The notes below the pieces were generated by a model that searched no databases, was not told where the DNA came from, and was given only the letters and a program-made list of their open reading frames with translations. Positions 11,242 to 21,864 of a stretch of 64,000 nt of DNA are shown piece after piece (positions within the stretch are counted from its first letter, which is position 1; each line of letters opens with the position of its first letter). This DNA comes from Helianthus annuus (Eukaryota > Streptophyta > Magnoliopsida > Asterales > Asteraceae). The translations under genes and the position numbers were made by a program. Location of the stretch: assembly GCF_002127325.2 (NCBI RefSeq), contig NC_035434.2:80022664-80086663 (forward strand). Reading direction: 5' to 3'.

Positions 11242-11661
11242 GGCCCAACATGTTGTGCGATCCGCAACATGTTGTGCGATCCAATACCCCGGCCCAACCA
11301 CATAAACAATTCATTACATACTTGGCCCAACTAAATAACATGCAAGAGTGACTTGTGCGGCCCGGATTGGGTTGTGCGACTGGCCTTGGGCTTGTTCGGC
11401 CCAATCAGCATAACAACAACCCAGCTTGTGCGATCCAGTATGGTTTGTGCGATTGGAGAAGTTGTGCGATGGACAAGGCTTGTGCGACCATGCCCCCTTG
11501 TGCGACTGAAGTCTTGGGCTGCCTGGCCCAGGGCTCTAACAGTCCAGTTCTGGTCGATAACCACGGCCCAACACAGGCCTTGTGCGACCGGGCGGTACTT
11601 GTGCGACCGAACCGTTGTGCGATTCTAGGTGTGTGTGGTTTGGGCTTGTGCGATCGTTCAC
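11242..11661 (-). repeat. TTGTGCGA word array plus GGCCCA words in the B LTR
   Basis: TTGTGCGA followed by (T/C)C or similar occurs about a dozen times (for example 11253, 11272, 11424, 11444, 11461, 11480, 11497, 11580, 11599, 11615, 11645), with related copies at 12346 and 12374. A 19-bp tandem duplication around CAACATGTTG starts the array. GGCCCA occurs six times (11242, 11291, 11324, 11398, 11525, 11565). In element sense the words read TCGCACAA and TGGGCC. The whole array repeats at 18668-19087. Confidence 0.8.
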
Positions 11662-12189
11662 TAATTCCCATCATTCAAGCAATCGGTTGTAACAATTAAT
11701 CAGTTTCAATGTTTCCATGTTTACATCAATCAACTAACAACTTCCTTTCAAGCCATCATCGATCAAAACCGTTTTTATTTCAAACTTTCATATGAACCCT
11801 AATCCGATTCATATGAACAACATCACAACATACTAGATCAAACAAGCATTCTAGCATCCAATTTACATGAACTCTAACCGAGTCAAGAACGATGATCATA
11901 ACACCAAAAACATATTAGCATGCATCACGAATCATTAATATTCACAACAAGGCGATTTCACGAACCCTATCATTCAATCTGTATGTGGGCCGATTACAAG
12001 AACATCACATATAGTTCATCATCAATAATTATGTCTACAACCCTAATCATGATATCAAAACATGGATCATAATAACGTGTAACAGAATCATAAAACACTA
12101 ACCGATTGTCAAAGGTGATCCGATTCAAGGAACGATCTTCGCGAGAAGGGGAATGATTGCCGTCGGGTTCGAAGAAGAGGGGAGGGAGC

Positions 12190-12323
12190 TAGGGTTTCGG
12201 TATGTGTGGATGTGTTGTGAAAAAGTGTGAGATAATAACCATCAAACAAGTGTATACGAGTAAGGGGATGGGCCAACCCAAACATGGGCTGCCTTAATGT
12301 CCGATTACAAGCTTTACGGCCCA
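12190..12323 (-). promoter_or_regulatory. Telo-box and site II words in the B LTR
   Basis: On the minus strand, GGCCCA/TGGGCC words (12318-12323, 12285-12290 as TGGGCT, 12269-12274) precede AAACCCTA (12197-12190), followed by a C/T-rich tract. This resembles the telo-box plus site II layout of plant ribosomal-protein promoters. F has the same core at 50277-50363. In the 5' LTR (19616-19623 telo-box) one TGGGCC is mutated. Promoter role is inferred. Confidence 0.55.
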
Positions 12324-12541
12324 AAGGGCTTGTGTGATTCAGGGTTGTTGTGCGGTCGAGTGGGTGTGTGGATTGTTGTGCGATCGGATCATGTATCCAT
12401 ATAATATATCATTTACACATTCACTAATACATATCACAAAATCATAACACATAACGCGTACAACATAACAATTAATAATTATAATGAATCACATAAGCGT
12501 GCTTCGTTACACAAAATAGGTTCGAATTGCGTGTTGTCACA

Positions 12542-12578
12542 GTATCCCCAACTAAAAGGAAATTTCGTCCCGAAATTT
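12542..12578 (-). promoter_or_regulatory. Gypsy B polypurine tract and hairpin (outer copy)
   Basis: The minus strand reads CTTTTAGTTGGGGATAC just before the 3' LTR. AAATTTCG (12560-12567) pairs with CGAAATTT (12571-12578) across TCC, as in the other Gypsy elements. Confidence 0.8.
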
Positions 12579-12627
12579 GGTATACACTCACTAACGTAAG
12601 CTATATTGTTCACTAGTTTTCTTGGGG

Positions 12628-12672
12628 TGTCACATCATCCCCCACTTGAATGGGAATTTCGTCCCGAAATTC
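12628..12672 (-). promoter_or_regulatory. Second, inner LTR-end/PPT/hairpin module of B
   Basis: TGTCACA (12628-12634) is followed by a C-run (a purine tract on the minus strand) and by GAATTTCG (12654-12661) pairing with CGAAATTC (12665-12672). It repeats the layout of the true LTR border about 90 bp away, with the first stem pair changed from A-T to G-C. It overlaps the end of the pol frame, whose last codons VTPQEN are read from the LTR-like bases. Probably a fossil of an older LTR boundary. Confidence 0.7.
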
Positions 12673-15600
12673 ACTAGTTGTCTCATCATTAAGGTTGCTA
12701 GGTTCTGCTTGATCTTTGGGGAACAAATGTGGATACTTAAGTTTCATCTGGTCCTCGCGTTCCCATGTGAACTCCGGACCACGTCTGGAGTTCCAACGAA
12801 CTCTCACAATCGGTATACGGCTGTGTTTCCGAACTTTAACCTCTCGATCCATAATCTCAATTGGTTCTTCGACAAACTGTAGTTTGTCGTCTATCTTCAG
12901 CTCTTGAAATGGTACGACTAGCGTTTCATCAACCAAACACTTCTTTAGTTGCGATACGTGAAATACATTATGGACATTACCCAACTCAGCAGGTAATTCC
13001 AACCTGTAGGCTACCTTTCCAATCCGTTCTAATATTTTGAATGGTCCTACATAACGAGGGTTTAGTTTGCCGCGTTTCCCAAAACGCACCACACCCTTCC
13101 AGGGCGAAACCTTTAACATAACGCGGTCATTAACTTCAAATTCCAGCGGTTTACTACGCTTGTCAGCGTAGCTTTTCTGACGATCGCGAGCTGCGGCCAT
13201 ACGGTTTCTGATCTGCACAATGCTTTCCGATGCTTCAAGAACAAACTCAGGGCCTGTAATCTGACTATCACCCACCTCATGCCAGCAGAGTGGTGAACGG
13301 CATTTCCGTCCGTACAGTGCTTCGAACGGAGCTGCCTTAATGCTAGTATGGTAGCTGTTGTTGTAGGAGAACTCTATTAGCAGCAAGTGTTTCTCCCACC
13401 CTTTTCCAAAATCGAGTACTCATGCCCGAAGCATATCTTCAAGTGTCTGGATGGTGCGCTCGCTTTGACCATCCGTCTGTGGGTGATAAGCAGTACTCAT
13501 GTCGAGTTGTGAACCAAACGATTTATGCATTGACTGCCATAACTCTGAAGTGAAACGCGGATCACGGTCTGAAATGATAGAAGTTGGCACCCCATGCCTA
13601 GAAACCACTTCCTTAAGGTAGATTGCTGCCAATTGAGAAAACTTGTCTGTTTCCTTGATTGCCAAGAAGTGTGCTGACTTCGTGAGGCGATCAACAATCA
13701 CCCAAATGGTATCGTTCCCCGCCTGAGTTCTAGGTAATCCTGTCACGAAATCCATAGCGATTTGTTCCCACTTCCATGTGGGTATCTCTGGTTGCTGCAG
13801 TAGACCTGAGGGCTTTTGATGTTCTGCTTTGACTTTAGCACAAATCAAACATTTGCTGACGTAGGTTGCTATATGAGCCTTCATGCTGGGCCACCAGTAG
13901 GTAGTTTTTAGGTCGTGGTACATTTTATCTGATCCAGGATGTATAGAGTAGCGTGACTTATGTGCCTCTTCCATTACAAGTTCCCGTAAGTTGCCAAAGA
14001 ATGGGACCCAAATGCGTCCAGTTACATAGTAAGCACCGTCTCCCTTCCGTTCTAGTCGTTGCCTCGAGCCGCGTAAAGCTTCAGCTCGAACGTTCTCTGA
14101 TTTCAACGCTTCTAGCTGAGCGTCTCGTATATGGGAGGGGAGGTTGGACTGGATCGTGAGTTGCAATGCTCGCACACGCCTAGGTGCATTATCCTTTCTG
14201 CTGAGGGCGTCAGCTACAACGTTCGCCTTGCCCGGATGATACTTGATGGCACATTCATAATCGTTCAATAATTCCACCCATCGTCGTTGTCGCATATTCA
14301 ATTCTTTCTGGTCGAAGATGTGCTGGAGACTCCTATGGTCGGTGTAGATGGTGCATTTGGTACCGTACAGATAGTGCCTCCAAATCTTCAATGCAAATAC
14401 CACTGCTCCTAACTCCAAGTCGTGTGTCGTGTAGTTCTTCTCGTGCACCTTCAGCTGACGAGAAGCATAAGCTATTACCTTCTCGCGTTGCATCAACACG
14501 CAACCGAGACCCTGAATTGACGCGTCACAATATACCACAAAATCTTCGGTGCCCTCTGGTAAAGACAAGATCGGTGCACTGCAAAGTTTCTGCTTTAGCA
14601 ACTGGAAGGCCTCTTCCTGCTTCGTTCCCCAAGAGTACGTTGTGTTCTTCTGTGTCAGCGAGGTGAGAGGTTGCGCGATTTTCGAGAAATCTTTAATGAA
14701 TCTCCGATAATACCCTGCGAGACCAAGGAATTGTCGCACCTCAGACGGAGTCTTTGGTGCCGCCCAATTCTTAACTGCATCCACCTTCGCAGGATCCACA
14801 TGTATCCCTTTCTCGTTAACAACATGCCCAAGGAAGTGCACTTCTCGAATCCAAAAGTCGCACTTAGAAAATTTTGCATACAACTGCTCCCTTCTCAAGA
14901 GTTCCAAGATGAGACGTAGATGACGCTCGTGATCTTCCTTGTTCTTGGAATAGACTAAGATGTCGTCAATAAACACTATAACAAACTCGTCGAGATATGG
15001 CTTGCATACGCGGTTCATGAGATCCATGAAAACCGCTGGTGCATTGGTCAATCCAAACGGCATGACCAAAAACTCATAGTGTCCGTAGCGCGTTCGAAAA
15101 GCCGTCTTGGGAACATCCTCTTCCCTAACCCTTACCTGGTGATACCCCGATCTTAAGTCAATTTTGGAATAGAAGCTTGACCCTTGTAGCTGGTCAAACA
15201 AGTCGTCGATGCGTGGTAACGGATAGCGGTTCTTAATGGTCACCTTGTTGAGCTCTCGATAGTCGATACACATACGGAATGACCCGTGTTTCTTCTTTAC
15301 AAACAGAACTGGGGCTCCCCAAGGCGAAGAACTGGGTCGAATGAAACCCCTATCCAACAACTCCTGCAATTGATTGGACAGTTCCTGTAACTCTCCAGGT
15401 GCTAACCGGTAAGGAGCTTGAGCAATTGGAGCCGCTCCTGGTGCAAGATCAATCTGAAATTCTACTTGACGGTGAGGAGGTAACCCTGGTAGCTCTTCTG
15501 GGAATACATCAGCGAATTCCCGCACCACTGGTAGATCCTCGATCTTACTCTCTTCAGACTGAGCGTTGGTAACTAACGCTAGCAGTGCAGGATACCCCTT

Positions 15601-17198
15601 TTGTAGATACTGCTGTGCACGCATGGCCGTGATAATCCTAACCATCGTCCCACTACGATGCCCTTGAACTAACAGTGACTCTCCATCAGGGAGAGGAATA
15701 CGCACAATCTTCTCCTTACACAGAATTTCTGCTTGGTGCTTAGACAACCAATCCATGCCTACCACTATGTCAAAACTACCGAGCGTAACGGGAAGGAGGT
15801 CAATGTCAAACACCTGACCCACGAGATCTAGTTTGCATCCAAAAAGGACATTTGAGGCTTCTATCGTCTTACCACCTGCTAGTTCTACTACTTATTTAAC
15901 CTCTAAGGGTGTTGGGGTTATCCCTAATCGTTGACTAAACTCTAGGGACACGTAACTCCAATCGGCACCCGAATCAAATAATACAGAAGCAATACGATCA
16001 TTAACAGGAAACGTACCAGTTACAACGTTGCCGTCATTCCTGGCATCCCCTGCTCCAAGCTGAAACACTCTGCCCCGAGCACCATTACCCCCGTTGTTGC
16101 CGTTGTTGTTGTTGTTGTTGTTGTTTCCAGCATTGTTGTTATTCGGGCGGTTGTTATCGTTAGCGTTCTGGTTTAACTGAGGGCAATCCCGCTTAAAGTG
16201 GCCCTCGTCACCACACTGGTAGCACACCTTCCTGAAACTCTGGTTCTGCTGGGGTGGTTGTCCCTGTTGTCTCTGATTCTGCTGGTTTTGTTGCTGCTGG
16301 TGTTTGGGCTGTGAGGCCCTACAATCCCTGGCCTCATGGCCCGCCTTACCACACCTGTCACACTTCCGAGTGCACGACCCGAAATGATGATAACCACACT
16401 TGTTACATCGTGGCTTCTTCCCTGCATACGAACCCTGTCTGTGGCCACTTCCCTGGCCTTGATTGACAGAAGACGACTGGCTGATGTTGCGGTTGTTGTT
16501 GTCTGCCCTTTTCTGAGTCTGGCCAGCACTGGATGCCTTGTCGTAATCACTCCACTTCCGCTTGTTATCATTAGCGGACGCAGTGGCAGTGGGTGTAGCA
16601 GCTTTAGTGGCCGAAATACGCGGGGGTAACGAATCGCTTTCCACCTCTTGATCCACAATCTTGTGAGTCAGACGAACGATCTGTGTCAAATCATTGAGAT
16701 GGGCTGCTGTGACCAAGCTCTTCACACGCGGAGGCAACCCTTTGATGAATAACTCAATCCTCCTAGACATAGGCCGGGACAAGTTTGGGCACATGTCGGC
16801 CAGTTCATACGATCGCTTCACATACGCTTCGACTTCAGATCCAACCATCTTCAAGTCGTAGTATTCGTTTTCCAGCTTCTGGACCTCGTCCCGAGGACAG
16901 TACTCCTCCCTGATCAGTTCTTTAAAGTCTTCCCAAGTTGTGGCATTCGCTGCCTCGATGCCCAACAACTGTACTTGGGCGTTCCACCATGTTAGGGCAC
17001 CATCAGCCAAAGTACCCGCAGCATATTTCACCATGTCCCCAGCGGGACAGTTACAGATAGCAAACACGGACTCTGCTTTCTCGAACCATCTCAGAAGTCC
17101 CACAGCCCTTTCAGTTCCGGTGAAGGTCTGTGGCTTACAGTCCATAAACATTTTGAATGTGCACGCAGGCTGGTTAGGTTGTGGTTGCGCTTGCTGAC

Positions 17199-17282
17199 CT
17201 AAATAACGGGAGGAAACACATTATAGGAATGAAAAGACGTGTACGTGGTATAAGAGTAAAGAGTACTTGGTACATTCCGTAC
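17199..17282 (-). other. Predicted 84-nt intron near the start of B gag
   Basis: The gag frame upstream of 17199 is closed by TAA, while an open frame starting MSGRGHGRGN lies at 17388-17283. Removing 17282-17199 (GT at the donor, TTATTTAG at the acceptor) joins codons ...QAG and QQAQPQP... exactly in phase. The N-terminus then has the Gly/Arg-rich start and the TQAELTDLINTRVAEAL helix expected of these gags. Short plant-type intron; not seen in A, E or G gag. Confidence 0.7.
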
Positions 17283-17388
17283 CAGCTTGATAGGCTGCTA
17301 GAGCCTCAGCCACGCGGGTATTGATTAGGTCAGTCAACTCAGCCTGAGTCATGTTGATGTTGCCACGTCCGTGTCCACGTCCACTCAT

Positions 17389-17884
17389 GATTCTATATAT
17401 GGAGAGGAACCGATTCAGGAAATCGAAACAAGATGGAAATCAAGTATCATGTTCGTATCTATACACTACCAAGTTTACAGATAGTAAGGCAGAACCCTTC
17501 TCACGCTCGATAAGCCTCACTGGGACTTGCATGCACCCCGCGTTATTATTAAGTGTGCACCCATAATAATAAGGCGATTTGCATGTTCATCTCAGAGCCT
17601 CTTAGCTTGCGCTCGAAGTTTCCCCCGTTCAAATGACACAACAGATGGTATTACAGGTCTATGGTTTACACGGGTCGAAGAGTAGTGTCACACTATCAAG
17701 TCACTATGGTGTTAGATGTTTCAGCTGATATACGTTGTGAGTGTGTGACTGCTAAGCTAGTAATATATAAAGTGAGAGAGACGAACCTTGCAATCTGGAG
17801 CTGAGTGTCATGATCGATTCTCGAAGTTGTTCGGTTATAGTCTGGTTTTACAAAACGTTTTAAAACCTAGTTCACTATAACCAG
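17389..17884 (-). other. Gypsy B leader
   Basis: About 500 bp between primer site and gag ATG. No ORF is convincing. It ends near the primer site with GGTTATAG-type words shared with the A and G leaders. Confidence 0.6.
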
Positions 17885-17898
17885 TGGCTCTGATACCA
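17885..17898 (-). other. Primer-binding site of Gypsy B (tRNA-Met)
   Basis: The minus strand reads TGGTATCAGAGCCA three bases inside the 5' LTR, complementary to initiator tRNA-Met. Confidence 0.93.
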
Positions 17899-17901
17899 AA
17901 C

Positions 17902-19967
17902 TGTAACACCCCCAAAATACCACCTGCGGAAACCCCGCGAGGCGTGTTACACATCATAGTCTGAGCCACCAATCACATTGAACCAATAGTAAATACTTAA
18001 ATAAAACATGACATTAATAGTCAAGATTAAATGTCAAACACAATATTAATTCCCAAGAGTTATGTAGCGGAAGCATATGATAAATCGTTTAGTAATTGTT
18101 TCGAAATAACTTAAAACCAATGAATCAATGATAAATAACTTCGATCCATGACCACTCCAGCACGCCCAGATGGCAAGTCCATGTTCCAAGTTAACGACCT
18201 ACAAGCATGTAAACAAGTGTGTCAGACTACGCTGGTGAGTTCAAGGTTTTGCTAACGTGTTGAGTTACCAGATGTATGTTAATGCGATTCCATGTTGCGT
18301 TACAATGTTACTCATGTTAGATACCCTAGGGAGTGTGCCCATGTGTATCCGGGGAGTGGTTACCCCTTCCAAATGTTTACCCGTTGTCCCAAACCACCAG
18401 GACGCATGCTTGAGAGAATGCAATGAACTCACCTGGGATTGCTCGGCAGGTTATACCAAAGTTACTTGAATTAAAAATGGTCGATCACGTCCTAACAGGG
18501 TTACCACACAAGTCAGGTTTTGTCTCAAGTAATGCACGTATGTTTACACATAGACTAACAAGTCACAAGCACGTAAAGTTCATGGCAACACGTTTGGTAC
18601 GTTAACAGTCAAGAGCATATCATATTCATACTTGAACGATGTAAATAACCAAGCCCAAAAGATAGTAGGCCCAACATGTTGTGCGATCCGCAACATGTTG
18701 TGCGATCCAATACCCCGGCCCAACCACATAAACAATTCATTACATACTTGGCCCAACTAAATAACATGCAAGAGTGACTTGTGCGGCCCGGATTGGGTTG
18801 TGCGACTGGCCTTGGGCTTGTTCGGCCCAATTAGCATAACAACAACCCAACTTGTGCGATCCAGTATGGTTTGTGCGATTGGAGAAGTTGTGCGATGGAC
18901 AAGGCTTGTGCGACCATGCCCCCTTGTGCGACTGAAGTCTTGGGCTGCCCGGCCCAGGGCTCTAACAGTCCAGTTCTGGTCGATAACCACGGCCCAACAC
19001 AGGCCTTGTGCGACCGGGCGGTACTTGTGCGACCGAACCGTTGTGCGATTCTAGGTGTGTGTGGTTTGGGCTTGTGCGATCGTTCACTAATTCCCATCAT
19101 TCAAGCAATCGGTTGTAACAATTAATCAGTTTCAATGTTTCCATGTTTACATCAATCAACTAACAACTTCCTTTCAAGCCATCATCGATCAAAACCGTTT
19201 TTATTTCAAACTTTCATATGAACCCTAATCCGATTCATATGAACAACATCACAACATACTAGATCAAACAAGCATTCTAGCATCCAATTTACATGAACTC
19301 TAACCGAGTCAAGAACGATGATCATAACACCAAAAACATATTAGCATGCATCACGAATCATTAATATTCACAACAAGGCGATTTCACGAACCCTATCATT
19401 CAATCTGTATGTGGGCCGATTACAAGAACATCACATATAGTTCATCATCAATAATTATGTCTACAACCCTAATCATGATATCAAAACATGGATCATAATA
19501 ACGTGTAACAGAATCATAAAACACTAACCGATTGTCAAAGGTGATCCGATTCATGGAACGATCTTCGCGAGAAGGGGAATGATTGCCGTCGGGTTCGAAG
19601 AAGAGGGGAGGGAGCTAGGGTTTCGGTATGTGTGGATGTGTTGTGAAAAAGTGTGAGATAATAACCATCAAACAAGTGTATACGAGTAAGGGGATAGGCC
19701 AACCCAAACATGGGCTGCCTTAATGTCCGATTACAAGCTTTACGGCCCAAAGGGCTTGTGTGATTCGGGGTTGTTGTGCGGTCGAGTGGGTGTGTGGATT
19801 GTTGTGCGATCGGATCATGTATCCATATAATATATCATTTACACATTCACTAATACATATCACAAAATCATAACACATAACGCGTACAACATAACAATTA
19901 ATAATTATAATGAATCACATAAGCGTGCTTCGTTACACAAAATAGGTTCGAATTGCGTGTTGTCACA
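17902..19967 (-). repeat. Gypsy B 5' LTR
   Basis: 2066 bp, the partner of 10476-12541 with 13 substitutions and no indels by eye. It drives transcription leftward in window coordinates. Telo-box at 19616-19623 on the minus strand; word array at 18668-19087. Confidence 0.97.
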
Positions 19968-20093
19968 GTAGGGGTATGCCAACACATATACAATCGGATC
20001 AGTTTTGGAAATAAAATTGGAATAACCATTTTATTTATAATAACTGAATTGTCTCAAATGTCAAAAGATAACAAACAAAGAAAATACAAAAGA
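19968..20093 (-). other. Gypsy A sequence between gag and the B insertion
   Basis: Starts with the right GTAGG duplication (19968-19972). It is A/T-rich and non-coding, continuing to 10475 on the other side of B. Confidence 0.7.
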
Positions 20094-21248
20094 CTAATTG
20101 TTCACTGCTGCATTGTCGTTCACGTTTGCCTCGTTTATGTTAAATGCTCGTCCGCGCGCTGGATTTGCATTAACAAGTCTCGGGCAATTGTTCCGGTAGT
20201 GAGTAAGATCACCACAGTTATAGCATGATCCAGGTGGAAATTGTGCTTGAACAGCAGCAGGATTTGCAGCATTCTGGTTTTGGATAACATGACGGCAGGT
20301 TTCAACCAAATGTCCCAATCGCCCACAGTGGGTACACTTGAGACACGGTGTTTGATTCACATGATGACGGTTGCATTTGTTGCACAAGGGTGCAGTACCA
20401 ATATAGTTCTTCCTAGCACGAGGCTGTGCAGGCTGATTTGGTGCAACCTGATCATTCTGAGCGACTACTGCGAAGTTTTGTGAAGCCTTACGCTTCTTCG
20501 ACTTCTTAGAGGACTCGGTCTGTTTATCCTTTGGTTTATCTTGTGCTGTCTTGTCAGATGGTCTCGGATCGCCTTTTCGGAAAAGCTTACCCTTCCTGAT
20601 TTGAGATTCAGTCAGGGTGGCAGATAGTTCAATGGCTTGTCTGGCGGTAGTAGGGTTGCTACCAGTAACAATATCCTGAACTGGATCAGGAAGGCCATCG
20701 ATGTATCTTTCAATTGCCTTATCCAAAGGCGTAACCATGGTAGGACATAACAGACTCAATTCCTCGTAACGATCAGTGTATGCTCGATGTTCACCGCTGT
20801 CTTGTTTGAGATCATCAAATTCCCGTTCCAAAGCCCTAAGCTCATGACGAGGACAGAATTCCTTCATCATTAGAGCCCGAAGCTCTTCCCAGGTTTGTGC
20901 CAATGCCACATCGGCACCTCGATCCCTCATTATCCCGTTCCACCATGTGAGTGCTCTTTTCTGGAATACACTCGACGCAAACTCAACTTTTCGCTCGTTT
21001 GGGCATTGCACATGACGAAACGTGCTTTCGAGACTCTCAAACCACTGTAGGAGCCCCGTGGCCCCTTCAGACCTAGTAAATGCGAGTGGCTTAGCTGAAT
21101 TGAATGTCTTAAAGGTGCACTGAACATTGTTATTGTTATTGTTTGCCTGATTTATCTGGGCGATAAGGTTCGGGAGTACAGCAGCGAATTGCTGAGCGAT
21201 TAAGGCTGCCAAGGCGGCATCCTGAGCTTGATCACGTCGAGGAGGCAT
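20094..21248 (-). CDS. Gypsy A gag, intact
   Basis: 384 residues from MPPRRDQAQD (21248) to VNN and a stop. The gag domain (about residues 50-200) has LLQWFESLEST, ALTWWNGIMRD and EFCPRHELRALE. A basic region with SKKSKKRKAS follows, then Cys/His motifs CNKCNRHH...C, CTHCGRLGHLVETC and [14 protein letters not shown]. It is closely similar to the gag part of G. The frame ends where the G protease would begin (G continues with NGTFFINNQ), so A makes gag only. Gag would form particles and package A RNA; enzymes must come from another element, and G is a sensible donor. An open frame despite about 1% LTR divergence suggests gag may be maintained, or that loss of pol was recent. Confidence 0.93.
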   Translation of the reverse strand: MPPRRDQAQDAALAALIAQQFAAVLPNLIAQINQANNNNNNVQCTFKTFNSAKPLAFTRSEGATGLLQWFESLESTFRHVQCPNERKVEFASSVFQKRALTWWNGIMRDRGADVALAQTWEELRALMMKEFCPRHELRALEREFDDLKQDSGEHRAYTDRYEELSLLCPTMVTPLDKAIERYIDGLPDPVQDIVTGSNPTTARQAIELSATLTESQIRKGKLFRKGDPRPSDKTAQDKPKDKQTESSKKSKKRKASQNFAVVAQNDQVAPNQPAQPRARKNYIGTAPLCNKCNRHHVNQTPCLKCTHCGRLGHLVETCRHVIQNQNAANPAAVQAQFPPGSCYNCGDLTHYRNNCPRLVNANPARGRAFNINEANVNDNAAVNN

Positions 21249-21843
21249 ATTCTAAAAGGGCAAAGAAACATGAGGCAAAAACGAGTGAGATGTCATTGGA
21301 TATTCAAAACTGGATGTTTAAGAATATCGACAAGGCATAAGGATTGTGAACATTTGTTCGTTACTTAAAACAAACAAACGACACTGTGACAAATCAAAGT
21401 AAATGGGTCAACATAATGTATCACTGAAGACATGCTCGCCTATAAGTGAACACTCACCCCAAGAGTTCCCAGGTAAGAGTGACTGGTCCGATACTGCGGA
21501 TTTGTACGAACACTCTAGCCTTAGACAGAAAACTCAGGGTACAGGCATTCACTCTTCCAGTTTGCACGTGTTCACATTATTTAGACCCAAACTTTGACGA
21601 GATTTTGAAAACACCAAAGGCTTAAAAGCCTAAAAACAAATCATCTAAGGATAGATGACTTCTTGTGATGTTTTTGAAAGATTTTAACTCGAGAGAATGA
21701 ATTGTGTTTTGTTTTTGTTAATCACCTAAGGATAGGTGAAGTGTATTGTTTTAAGACTAAACACAATATAATTTGTGTTAGGGTCCTAGGAAGGTTATAG
21801 TCTAGGTCAAAGCATTACTAATAACCTAATTCCCTATAACCAT
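21249..21843 (-). other. Gypsy A leader with conserved block and hairpins
   Basis: A block of about 165 bp (21425-21590) is nearly the same as 62200-62360 in the G leader. Closer to the primer site are hairpins TCATCT/AGATGA (21641-21646, 21653-21658) and TCACCT/AGGTGA (21722-21727, 21734-21739), both with loop AAGGAT, plus GGCTT/AAGCC (21619-21630). Candidate RNA packaging or dimerisation region; role inferred. Confidence 0.65.
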
Positions 21844-21857
21844 TGGCTCTGATACCA
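21844..21857 (-). other. Primer-binding site of Gypsy A (tRNA-Met)
   Basis: TGGTATCAGAGCCA on the minus strand, seven bases inside the 5' LTR. Confidence 0.93.
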
Positions 21858-21864
21858 ACTTTTC

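Larger units (their letters stand above)
10476..12541 (-). repeat. Gypsy B 3' LTR
   Basis: 2066 bp. The U5 end (10476 side) forms a hairpin of TGTAACAC (10476-10483) with GTGTTACA (10518-10525) enclosing GCGG/CCGC. The middle carries the TTGTGCGA word array, and the U3 side carries telo-box and TGGGCC words. Several short ORFs on both strands at 10831-11699 and 12109-12324 overlap each other and repeat in the other LTR; I regard them as chance. Confidence 0.97.
12613..17388 (-). pseudogene. Gypsy B gag-pol polyprotein (two nonsense codons)
   Basis: Exon 1 (17388-17283) begins MSGRGHGRGN; exon 2 starts at 17198. Gag has a retrotransposon gag domain (LRWFEKAESVF, LTWWNAQVQ) and CCHC knuckles CDRCGKAGHEARDC and CYQCGDEGHFKRDC. 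Pol follows in the same frame: protease FDSGADWSYVS, RT with [10 protein letters not shown] (near 14970), RNase H with [13 protein letters not shown], integrase with [24 protein letters not shown] and ISDRDPRF, and a C-terminal chromodomain ([15 protein letters not shown]). Stops interrupt it at 15892-15894 (TAA, inside protease) and 13420-13422 (TGA, in integrase where F has Cys). Otherwise the frame is open. The product would copy and integrate the element. Confidence 0.93.
10476..19967 (-). mobile_element. Gypsy B, nearly complete chromovirus
   Basis: 9492 bp with two 2066-bp LTRs (10476-12541, 17902-19967) starting TGTAACAC and ending TGTCACA. The perfect 5-bp duplication GTAGG is at 10471-10475 and 19968-19972, within Gypsy A. 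I count 13 LTR differences, 11 of them transitions, about 0.6%, less than the A pair as nesting requires. Between the LTRs lie a tRNA-Met primer site, leader, gag with a small intron, pol, and PPT. Only two nonsense codons interrupt the coding frame. Confidence 0.97.

Noticed and set aside
11183..11699. Several overlapping ORFs on both strands of the B LTR (also 18609-19125)
   Set aside because: They arise from the TTGTGCGA word array, overlap in several frames and recur in both LTRs. Codon-level support for a protein is lacking.
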